Below are positions 13,729 to 20,506 of a DNA stretch of 20,506 bases, one piece after another. How positions within the stretch are numbered: position 1 is the stretch's first letter; every line of letters starts with the position of its first letter. The stretch lies in contig CALJIF010000050.1 in assembly GCA_937974275.1 (NCBI GenBank), positions 1 through 20,506 on the forward strand, written 5' to 3'. The DNA comes from an uncultured Flavobacteriales bacterium (GTDB lineage Bacteria > Bacteroidota > Bacteroidia > Palsa-965). The translations under genes were made by a program, and so were the position numbers. Under the pieces are notes generated by a model that saw only the letters and a program-made list of their open reading frames with translations, was not told the origin of the DNA and ran no database searches.

Positions 13729-15483
13729 TTATTTCGCAGAATCTTTTTTGCCTTCGCCTTTATCAATCCACACCGCAGTCATATCGCGGTACTCCATGGC
13801 ATTGATATCAAAGTTGCGAACGTTACGATGCACCAGACGATCATTTTGCTCGTAATAAATCGGCATGATCGCCGCATCGTTCATTGCAATTTGATCAGCA
13901 CGTAAGTACAATGCGTTGCGTTTTGCAGGATCAGCTTCGCGTACTGCTGCAACAAATGCAGAGTCGAATTGTGTGCTGGAATAACGAACGGAGTTCATGG
14001 ATGAACGTGTGTTCAATTCAGCAGGAATGTGCTGGCTGTACAAGGTAGTCAGGAAGGTTTCCGGATCCGGATAATCTGCTACCCAGCCGGTTCTCCAGAA
14101 CAATGCTTTTCCTGTTTCCAACGCCTCCAAGTGTTGAGCGAAAGGAATGATGTCAATTTTCACGACGATGCCTAATACTTCTTCCAGCTGCTTCTTGATG
14201 TATTCAGCAGTCATGGTATTACGATCGCCGCCACCGCTGTTAATTTGCATGGTAACTTCAGGGAATCCTTTACCATTCGGGAATCCTGCTTCAGCCATTA
14301 ATTTCTTCGCACGATCCGGATCGTAAGTGAAACCTGCCACGCTCTTGTGATCATAATTCGGAATACTTGGAGGAACAATTCCGTAAATAGCAGGAGTTGC
14401 ATCACCATTTAAAACTTTGTCGCAGATGTACTGACGATTGATTGCATAGTTGAATGCCATACGCACTTTCGCGTTATCAAACGGCGCCAATTTGTGTTGG
14501 AAACCGTAGTATGTCAAACTCATCGCAGGAGCGGACTGCAATACGAAGTTCGCTCCGTTCTGCTTCGCCTGATCCAATTCGCCCATGATATCTTTAGCCA
14601 TTTCAACAGGCAAACGGAATACCATATCCAATTCCTGGTTACGGAAGGCGATAATTTCAGAACGCTTGTCTTTGATGAACTTGAACTGAACGATGTCCAA
14701 GTAAGGCAATTGATTTCCGAATTGATCGAACATCCAGTAGTTCGGGTTGCGATCAAGAATAACCGATTCGCCTTCTTTGATGCTTTTCACTTTAAACGGA
14801 CCTGTTCCAACGCAGCGGATGCGCATTTCGTCGCCGTATTTCGTCAACGCTTCTTCCGGATAAATCCAGCAACCCTGAGTAGCCAGAATAGATGGGAAGC
14901 TTGGCATCGGGTGTGTCAACTTAATTTCGATAGTTGAATCGCTGGTAATTACAACACCTGCAACACCTTTAGCTTTTTTGTCGTACGAATCATTAGCACC
15001 AACTACACGATCTTTAAACGTATTGCTGAACTGCTGGTTTGTTGGAGTTGCTTCGCATAACTTATCGAAACAAAACTTAATGTCTTTAGCAGTTACTTCA
15101 CGTCCTTTCCCATCAGCAAAACACGCATCATCATGGAATTTTACGCCTTTACGCAGGTAAAACACAAAACGTGTAGAACTGTCTAATTCATCCCAGCGTG
15201 TTGCCAGGCCGGGCATTATGGATAAATCTTTCTGATTGAATTTTGTTAAACCTTCGTACACCTGAGAACCGATGCGGTGCCCCACAACTTCCACGATATT
15301 TAACGGGTAGAGGGTACGAAAATCTTCGGTCTCGTTCATTCGGAAAACACCGCCGTAGCTCACGCCACCTTTGGCTTCCTTGGTTGATCCCGGTCCTTGC
15401 TCTCCGCCTCCGCATCCAACAACACCTACCATAATTGCTGCTGCCATAACAGGCACAACAAATCCTGTGGTCAATTTTCTCAT
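13729..15483 (-). CDS. Peptide-type ABC transporter substrate-binding lipoprotein (SBP_bac_5)
   Basis: This is the extracytoplasmic binding protein of a dipeptide/oligopeptide/nickel-type ABC importer. The 584-residue product starts with a lipoprotein signal ending VGVVGC, with C24 lipid-modified, followed by a glycine-rich linker. Family 5 hallmarks are visible: ATRWDELDSSTRFVFYLRKG, VTAKDIKFCFDKL, VGTGPFKVKSIKEGESVILD, RNPNYW, FNYAINRQYICDKVL and GWVADYPDPETFLTTLYS. No permease or ATPase genes adjoin it, since exonuclease III lies upstream and a terminator downstream. It must either work with components encoded elsewhere or have another role. The ligand cannot be read from the sequence. A possible promoter lies ~35 bases upstream (TATTTTAG on the reverse strand), one mismatch from TAnnTTTG. 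Confidence 0.92.
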   Translation of the reverse strand: MRKLTTGFVVPVMAAAIMVGVVGCGGGEQGPGSTKEAKGGVSYGGVFRMNETEDFRTLYPLNIVEVVGHRIGSQVYEGLTKFNQKDLSIMPGLATRWDELDSSTRFVFYLRKGVKFHDDACFADGKGREVTAKDIKFCFDKLCEATPTNQQFSNTFKDRVVGANDSYDKKAKGVAGVVITSDSTIEIKLTHPMPSFPSILATQGCWIYPEEALTKYGDEMRIRCVGTGPFKVKSIKEGESVILDRNPNYWMFDQFGNQLPYLDIVQFKFIKDKRSEIIAFRNQELDMVFRLPVEMAKDIMGELDQAKQNGANFVLQSAPAMSLTYYGFQHKLAPFDNAKVRMAFNYAINRQYICDKVLNGDATPAIYGIVPPSIPNYDHKSVAGFTYDPDRAKKLMAEAGFPNGKGFPEVTMQINSGGGDRNTMTAEYIKKQLEEVLGIVVKIDIIPFAQHLEALETGKALFWRTGWVADYPDPETFLTTLYSQHIPAELNTRSSMNSVRYSSTQFDSAFVAAVREADPAKRNALYLRADQIAMNDAAIMPIYYEQNDRLVHRNVRNFDINAMEYRDMTAVWIDKGEGKKDSAK

Positions 15484-15577
15484 AATTCCTTAGCGTTTAT
15501 TTAGGGCAATAATGCGCCTAAAATAAGGAAAAAATCAGTTTGCAAAGGGTTTGTGGCGATTTACTGAGCAGAAGCGC

Positions 15578-16351
15578 CTAAAATTCGACGTTGCAATAAA
15601 TGGGGCAATGATCGGAATGCACGATTTCAGGCAGTATTCCTGCGCCTTTCAGGCGTTTTTCCAAGGGTTTGCTCACCATCTGATAATCGATACGCCAGCC
15701 CAAATTTTTTGCCCGAGCATTCGCCCGAAAAGTCCACCAGGTGTAGTTATGCGGTTCTTTGTTAAAATGGCGGAAGGAATCGATAAAGCCGGATTCGATG
15801 AAACGTCCGATCCATGCGCGCTCTTCGGGAAGGAATCCGCTCGACTTGGCATTGCTTACCGGATTATGAATATCAATGGGTTGGTGACAAATGTTATAAT
15901 CGCCGCAAATGATCAAATTCGGGCGCTTTTTCTTCAATTTTGCCACAAATTCATCAAAATAATCCAGAAAACGATACTTAAATGCTTGACGTTCATCTCC
16001 CGTTGTGCCGGATGGAAAATAGGCGCTGATGACGGAAATGTCCCCAAAGTCTGCACGCAACACACGACCTTCAAAATCGTATTCCGGATGTTCACAGCCC
16101 ACCACAATTTGATCGGGAAGGTCTTTGCATAAAATTGCAACACCGCTATACCCTTTCTTTTCGGCCGGAAACCAATAACAGTGCGGATATCCGGCTTCGG
16201 CAAAAACATGCAGGTCCAACTGTTCCGGATGCGCTTTGATTTCCTGCAAGCATACGATGTCTGGATTTTCTTGCTGCAACCAGTTCAGCCAACCTTTAGT
16301 GAGCGCTGCGCGGATGCCGTTAACATTGTAGGATATAATTTTCTTGGTCAT
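15578..16351 (-). CDS. xth: Exodeoxyribonuclease III / AP endonuclease
   Basis: This metal-dependent enzyme of the exonuclease-endonuclease-phosphatase superfamily incises abasic sites and trims 3' ends in base-excision repair. At 257 residues it is full length for the ExoIII/ExoA type. Active-site residues are visible: N11 in SYNVNGIRAA, E37 in CLQEIKA, Y111 in SAYFPSG, D151 and N153 in CGDYNICH, and D247-H248 in HSDHCPIY. GWRIDYQMVS at 218-227 carries the conserved aspartate D222. The ATG at 16351 gives a normal start (MTKKIISYNVNGIR). Its upstream region is shared divergently with the large barrel protein, and the substrate-binding protein gene follows 94 bases downstream on the same strand. 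Confidence 0.95.
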   Translation of the reverse strand: MTKKIISYNVNGIRAALTKGWLNWLQQENPDIVCLQEIKAHPEQLDLHVFAEAGYPHCYWFPAEKKGYSGVAILCKDLPDQIVVGCEHPEYDFEGRVLRADFGDISVISAYFPSGTTGDERQAFKYRFLDYFDEFVAKLKKKRPNLIICGDYNICHQPIDIHNPVSNAKSSGFLPEERAWIGRFIESGFIDSFRHFNKEPHNYTWWTFRANARAKNLGWRIDYQMVSKPLEKRLKGAGILPEIVHSDHCPIYCNVEF

Positions 16352-16379
16352 TTGACGTTGTTTATGATTGCGGGTATTG

Positions 16380-16387
16380 CAAAGATG
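16380..16387 (-). promoter_or_regulatory. Possible -7 promoter box (CATCTTTG) for exonuclease III
   Basis: On the reverse strand CATCTTTG differs from TAnnTTTG in its first base only and lies 28 bases before the xth ATG. It is a moderate match without a clear -33 element. Confidence 0.3.
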
Positions 16388-16390
16388 TCG

Positions 16391-16434
16391 AATTCAGGAC
16401 GCAATCGGAAACGCTCGGACAGACTGAATTGCGT
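16391..16434. repeat. Two overlapping inverted repeats in the xth / barrel-protein intergenic region
   Basis: AATTCAG (16391-16397) pairs with CTGAATT (16424-16430), and ACGCAAT (16399-16405) pairs with ATTGCGT (16428-16434). The 3' arms overlap by three bases, so the two hairpins exclude each other. The loops are long (26 and 22 bases), so stability is modest and function is unproven. Confidence 0.35.
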
Positions 16435-16451
16435 TTAGTACCTTTAAAAGT

Positions 16452-19400
16452 TTGAAAAAGCTCATCGTACTGTGTTGCTGGCTGTGTCTGTTTTTCGCGG
16501 GATTATCTCTGCGCGCGCAAACTCCTGCGTCGTGGCGTACCAAAACCATTGCGGTTACTAACGATACGCTTATTCTGGATTCGTTGAGTATTCAGGCAGG
16601 AACATTCACATTCACGAGCGGCGCAATTACTCCCGAATCATCGAGTTATACGCTGGACGTTTTTCGTGCGATGCTTATTCTGCGTATGCGTCCATTGCCG
16701 GATTCAATAACTGTGCGTTATGCCGTTTTTCCGTTTTCATTTACACAAGTTCGTAGCCACAAAGACATGGAAGGAATGACGACACGTCCCGGCAACCGTG
16801 TTAATCCTTTTGTATACAATCCGCGTGATGTGAAGCAGGAAGATCCTTTCGCAATGGGCGGTTTAAACAAAAGCGGGAATTTGTCGCGAGGAATTTCTTT
16901 CGGCAATAACCGCGATATCAGCGTCAACTCCAGTTTGAATTTGCAATTGAACGGCAAACTCACCGATAATCTCGATTTGATGATGGTTGCCACAGATGAT
17001 AATCTACCTATTCAGCCCGATGGTACCACACAACAATTACAGGAATTTGATCGCGTGTATATTCAATTGTCATCGCGTCAGGCCAAGTTAATTGCGGGAG
17101 ATTTTTTCACGGTTCGCCCCAACAGCTATTTCATGAACTACAACAAACGCGGGCAAGGACTTTCTGCCACATATTCGCAGCCCATAAAAACAGCGGATAC
17201 TACATTACGCGCAAAACTCAATGTAACAGCAGCGGCGGCTGTATCGAAAGGTAAATTCGCCCGAAACATTATTCCCGGTGTGGAAGGTAATCAAGGGCCG
17301 TATCGTCTGCGGGGCGCGGAGAATGAGTTGTTCATCATTGTGTTGGGTGGAACGGAACAAGTATTCGTAGATGGAAAATTATTGGTGCGCGGACAAGAAA
17401 ACGATTACATCATTGATTACAACACGGCAGAGATTACATTCACGGCGAAACAACCGATGACGAAAGACAAGCGAATTGTTGTGGAGTTTCAGTACACGGA
17501 CAGAAACTATGGTCGTGTGTTGATACAAACCGGAGTAGAATACGCTACTACTAAACACGCCATTCGCATCAACGCGTTTAACGAGCAAGACAACAAGAAT
17601 CAGCCTTTGCAGCAAACGCTTACCGATTCCGATAAACGCACCATGTTTGATATTGGTGATACATTAAATCGTGCTGTTGTTTCCGGTGTGGACAGTGTAG
17701 CTTTCAGCGGCGATGTGGTGTTGTATAAGAAAATAGACACATTAGTAAGCGCGGTTATTTATCGCGATGTGTATGTGTATTCTACCAATTCGGATAGTGC
17801 ACGTTATCGTTGTTCGTTTTCGTTTGTGGGCACGGGTAATGGTAATTATGTGCAAGTGGCGTCGTCTGCTAATGGAAAAGTATTTCAATGGCGCGCACCT
17901 ATTAATGGAATTCCGCAAGGCGATCACGAACCTGTTGTATTGCTTATCACGCCCAAGAAGCGACAAATGGTTGTTGTAAGTGGTGATGCTAAAGTTGGAA
18001 AGACCGGAAGTTTGCGAGCAGAAGGAGCAGTGAGCGGTTACGATAAAAACACCTTCTCTCCGTACGATAGCAGTGATGATGACGGATATGGAGCATTCGT
18101 GGCTTACAAGGACAAACGAAAAATTAAAGACTCGTTGTTTTTTGTAACCGATGTAATGTATGAATACATCAGTGCGAACTTCACTCCGATCGAACGTTAT
18201 CGTGCTGTTGAATTTGAACGCGATTGGAATTTAGGTTGGGGCACAACAACATCTGCAGTGTTAACAGATCAGCATATCGTTAGTGCGTCGGCAGGAATAC
18301 AACGTTTGAATCGCGGAGGTTTCAGTTATCAGTACGGAACTTTTTTGGGCGGTTCAGTGTACACGGGAAACAAACATGCCGTGCAGGGAGCGTTTCGTCA
18401 TCGCGGCACGGCAATTCAGGCAAGAGCAAGTCAGCTGAATACATCCGGCGCGACAGGAAGTTCTTCGTTTTTCAGAAATCGTATTGATGCGTCGCAAGCA
18501 CTCACGAAGTGGCTTACTATTGGGGGCTGGCAGGAATATGAAGACAGCAAACGCACCTTGGCTAATTCGAGTTTGGCAGCAACCAGTTTTAGTTATTTGG
18601 AGTGGGAAGGATTTGTTCAGCTCGGCGATTCATCAAAGAAATCGTTACGTGCATTTTACAAACAACGTATTGACAATTCACCACGCTCCAACCGTTTGGA
18701 ACGCGCTACGTATGGCGAAAGCATCGGTGCCAGTTTTTTGTATAAGCCTAATGCGAAGCAAACATTACGTGTAACAACTACGTATCGCGTATTGGAAATT
18801 GTTGATACAACATTGATTTTGTTAAAACCGGATCGCACTGTTGTGGGTCGATTGGAATACAGCGCACGCGCGTTGAAAAACGTTATACAATGGAATACTT
18901 TTTATGAAGCCGGTTCAGGGCAGGAATTGCGACGCGAGTTTTCCTACATTGAAGTGCCAACCGGTCAGGGTGTGTACACGTGGACAGATTACAATGGCAA
19001 CGGTGTGAAGGAATTGAACGAATTTGAGATTGCACTGTATACCGATCAGGCCAATTACATCCGTGTATTTACTCCCACGACAGATTACATTCGTGTGTAC
19101 AGTTCTCAGTTTACACAATCGATTTTTATTAAGCCGGGAACGGTGTGGGCGAATAAGAAGGGTATTCGTGGAGTTGTGGCGCGCTTCTCCAATCAGTTTG
19201 TATATCGTACAGACAGGAAAACGACTTCTTCTTTGTGGTCGGAAGCGTTTTTGCCCGTAACTGAAAACGTCATTGATACATCACTTGTAGCACTGAACAC
19301 CACCATGCGAAATACGATTTTCTTTAATCAGCTCAGTACAAAATTCGGTGTGGAATATACCTGGCAGGAACTAAGTGGAAAGAGTTTATTGACGAATGGC

Positions 19401-19940
19401 CTGGAGGCGCGTTCGCACAGTTTTCATGAGATTCGGATTCGCTGGAACTTAACACGCAGTTGGTCGTTCACCAATGAATATCGTGATGGCATTAAAATCA
19501 ACAACTCGCAGTTTTTTGCTACACGCAATTATCGCATTTCGTACGTTGAAACTGCACCACGCATTTCCTGGCAACCGAGCACTACGTTTCGATTAGCGGT
19601 TAACTACCGTTACAGTGATAAATACAACAGTGAAGATTTAGGCGGCGATCGTGCACGAGTTCAGAAAGTAGGTGCGGAGTTGAAGTCGAGTCGTTTGCAA
19701 AAAGGAACAATGACCGCTGAATTCAATTACTTCTCCATTACCTACGACGGCACTGTTTCATCTGCAGTAGGTTATGAAATGCTGGAAGGATTAAAGCCGG
19801 GAAGTAATTACACGTGGAAGTTGAATTGGCAGCGTGCATTAACAACAACTTTGCAACTGACCATCGGTTACGACGGTAGGAAAACGCCCGACAATAAAGC
19901 TATTCATGTAGGAACTGCGCAGGTTAGAGCGGTGTTCTAA
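16452..19940 (+). CDS. Large outer-membrane beta-barrel protein, Bacteroidota type (TTG start)
   Basis: The 1162-residue product starts at a TTG codon. No ATG is in frame before the upstream stop at 16425, and the signal peptide MKKLIVLCCWLCLFFAGL (ending RAQ) begins exactly there. Residues ~139-210 hold a conserved block (LNKSGNLSRGISFGNNRDIS, then LNLQLNGKLTDNLDLM, then QEFDRVYIQL). Residues ~290-355 hold a small beta domain (EQVFVDGKLLVRGQENDYII, then DYNTAEITFTAKQPM) reminiscent of segments in SprA-type giant surface proteins. Beyond ~360 the sequence is a succession of alternating amphipathic strands typical of a barrel. It ends in QVRAVF, a C-terminal aromatic residue as in outer-membrane barrels. 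The function is unknown; structural, export or adhesion roles are possible. It converges with the last gene with only three bases between them. Confidence 0.85.
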   Translation: MKKLIVLCCWLCLFFAGLSLRAQTPASWRTKTIAVTNDTLILDSLSIQAGTFTFTSGAITPESSSYTLDVFRAMLILRMRPLPDSITVRYAVFPFSFTQVRSHKDMEGMTTRPGNRVNPFVYNPRDVKQEDPFAMGGLNKSGNLSRGISFGNNRDISVNSSLNLQLNGKLTDNLDLMMVATDDNLPIQPDGTTQQLQEFDRVYIQLSSRQAKLIAGDFFTVRPNSYFMNYNKRGQGLSATYSQPIKTADTTLRAKLNVTAAAAVSKGKFARNIIPGVEGNQGPYRLRGAENELFIIVLGGTEQVFVDGKLLVRGQENDYIIDYNTAEITFTAKQPMTKDKRIVVEFQYTDRNYGRVLIQTGVEYATTKHAIRINAFNEQDNKNQPLQQTLTDSDKRTMFDIGDTLNRAVVSGVDSVAFSGDVVLYKKIDTLVSAVIYRDVYVYSTNSDSARYRCSFSFVGTGNGNYVQVASSANGKVFQWRAPINGIPQGDHEPVVLLITPKKRQMVVVSGDAKVGKTGSLRAEGAVSGYDKNTFSPYDSSDDDGYGAFVAYKDKRKIKDSLFFVTDVMYEYISANFTPIERYRAVEFERDWNLGWGTTTSAVLTDQHIVSASAGIQRLNRGGFSYQYGTFLGGSVYTGNKHAVQGAFRHRGTAIQARASQLNTSGATGSSSFFRNRIDASQALTKWLTIGGWQEYEDSKRTLANSSLAATSFSYLEWEGFVQLGDSSKKSLRAFYKQRIDNSPRSNRLERATYGESIGASFLYKPNAKQTLRVTTTYRVLEIVDTTLILLKPDRTVVGRLEYSARALKNVIQWNTFYEAGSGQELRREFSYIEVPTGQGVYTWTDYNGNGVKELNEFEIALYTDQANYIRVFTPTTDYIRVYSSQFTQSIFIKPGTVWANKKGIRGVVARFSNQFVYRTDRKTTSSLWSEAFLPVTENVIDTSLVALNTTMRNTIFFNQLSTKFGVEYTWQELSGKSLLTNGLEARSHSFHEIRIRWNLTRSWSFTNEYRDGIKINNSQFFATRNYRISYVETAPRISWQPSTTFRLAVNYRYSDKYNSEDLGGDRARVQKVGAELKSSRLQKGTMTAEFNYFSITYDGTVSSAVGYEMLEGLKPGSNYTWKLNWQRALTTTLQLTIGYDGRKTPDNKAIHVGTAQVRAVF

Positions 19941-19943
19941 AAT

Positions 19944-20506
19944 TTATTCCAACACCAAAGTTGAAGAGCCGATGGTGGTTTTATCGCAGTTAATTTCGAT
20001 AATGTATTTGCCCGGCAGAAACACATCATCTTGTTTCGCTTTATCGCAATACATCACCACATTCATAGGTTGATTTTGATAATCAATGGTTTTCTTAGCT
20101 GCGTAAAATCCTGAGTTGCCATTGAACTCAAACATGTGATCCTGATCCTGAGACTTGGTTAGTTCTTTGCCGTCAGGAGTAATTACACGAATGAAAATAT
20201 CTTTTGGACCCGCTTTTGCCAGGTCATTATCGGTAAGTTCGAACGTCACGCGAATACGATCTACTTTTGATGCTTTCTTTTGTTCGGAATCTTTTTTTCC
20301 GCCTCGTGCCGATTTAATTCCTACTGCCCAGATGTTGCCGGTAGAAAGAATCATTGCTTTTTCAATGCGACCTTGCAGTTGTTGTTTTTCTCCTTCTACT
20401 TTCTGACGATTCGCTTTCTCTTCATCCAGTTTATTCAACACTTGATTTTTTTCCGCAACCAATACGCCATTCAAGGTGTTCAGAGAATCGATGGTGCGTA
20501 CATACC
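19944..20506 (-). CDS. Coiled-coil protein with C-terminal beta domain (5' end cut by window)
   Basis: The frame stays open to the right edge. The codons before the TTG at 20474 read YVRTIDSLNTLN, which continues the coiled-coil pattern, so the gene begins outside the window. Visible residues form a coiled coil (VLNKLDEEKANRQKVEGEKQ), a short linker with basic residues (KSARGGKKDSEQKK), and a ~100-residue beta-rich C-terminal domain. That domain includes DRIRVTFELTDNDLAKAGPK, DIFIRVITPDGKEL and LPGKYIIEINCDKTTIGSSTL, and it looks like an immunoglobulin-type fold. The family is unnamed to me; the YVRTIDSLN coiled-coil style is seen in Bacteroidota envelope proteins. Any membrane anchor would lie in the missing N-terminal part. 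Confidence 0.75.
   Translation of the reverse strand, partial: YVRTIDSLNTLNGVLVAEKNQVLNKLDEEKANRQKVEGEKQQLQGRIEKAMILSTGNIWAVGIKSARGGKKDSEQKKASKVDRIRVTFELTDNDLAKAGPKDIFIRVITPDGKELTKSQDQDHMFEFNGNSGFYAAKKTIDYQNQPMNVVMYCDKAKQDDVFLPGKYIIEINCDKTTIGSSTLVLE

Noticed and set aside
15529..15567. Possible terminator after xth (TCAGT/ACTGA followed by T6 on the reverse strand)
   Set aside because: The stem is only five pairs with a loop over 20 bases, too weak to call.
15514..15584. 11-bp direct repeat GCGCCTAAAAT (15514-15524 and 15574-15584)
   Set aside because: One copy is part of the xth coding end, there are only two copies, and no mobile-element or binding-site context exists; chance is likely.
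1..20506. CRISPR arrays, tRNA or rRNA genes, insertion sequences, phage or toxin-antitoxin modules
   Set aside because: No regularly spaced repeats, transposase or integrase motifs, or structural RNA signatures were seen. YwqK is sometimes labelled an antitoxin, but no toxin gene accompanies the repeat protein here.

Overview
The window looks like chromosomal DNA of a Bacteroidota bacterium. The evidence is a TonB C-terminal domain fused to YwqK/MORN-type repeats, a large outer-membrane barrel of a Bacteroidota-restricted type, and a TPR-transmembrane protein beside a SpoIIE-phosphatase fragment. There are also several TAnnTTTG-type -7 promoter boxes and almost no Shine-Dalgarno sequences. 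The genus cannot be read from the sequence. Most of the window is ordinary housekeeping and envelope DNA. I see no rRNA, tRNA, CRISPR array, insertion sequence or phage.

Region 1 (1-5570): a YwqK/MORN-TonB protein, cut by the left edge, converges on a reverse-strand haem cluster, hemA > hemC-hemD fusion > hemB. Together these carry glutamyl-tRNA towards uroporphyrinogen III. HemL and all steps after uroporphyrinogen III are absent from the window.

Region 2 (5570-7773): about 500 bases without an intact gene hold the C-terminal end of a SpoIIE-type phosphatase, which I read as a pseudogene. A TPR protein follows with one membrane segment and no output domain; its start codon lies almost on its promoter box. 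Next is a UmuD-like self-cleaving protease with no UmuC beside it.

Region 3 (7872-10714): an aldehyde dehydrogenase of the muconic-semialdehyde type, a DUF1761 membrane protein and a two-segment membrane protein of unknown function, all on the forward strand.

Region 4 (10733-13681): an exported S66 LD-carboxypeptidase and an OmpA-family lipoprotein, both on the reverse strand and both connected with peptidoglycan. They are separated by a long hairpin and a perfect 18-bp palindrome. A conserved hypothetical gene runs divergently from the OmpA gene and ends at a strong bidirectional terminator.

Region 5 (13729-20506): an orphan peptide-type ABC substrate-binding lipoprotein and exonuclease III on the reverse strand, a 1162-residue outer-membrane barrel protein starting with TTG on the forward strand, and a coiled-coil protein cut by the right edge.

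I found no convincing new multi-gene system. The points most worth a second look are the SpoIIE remnant next to an output-less TPR protein, the HemC-HemD fusion, the G-U-compensated hairpin in front of the LD-carboxypeptidase, and the orphan UmuD.
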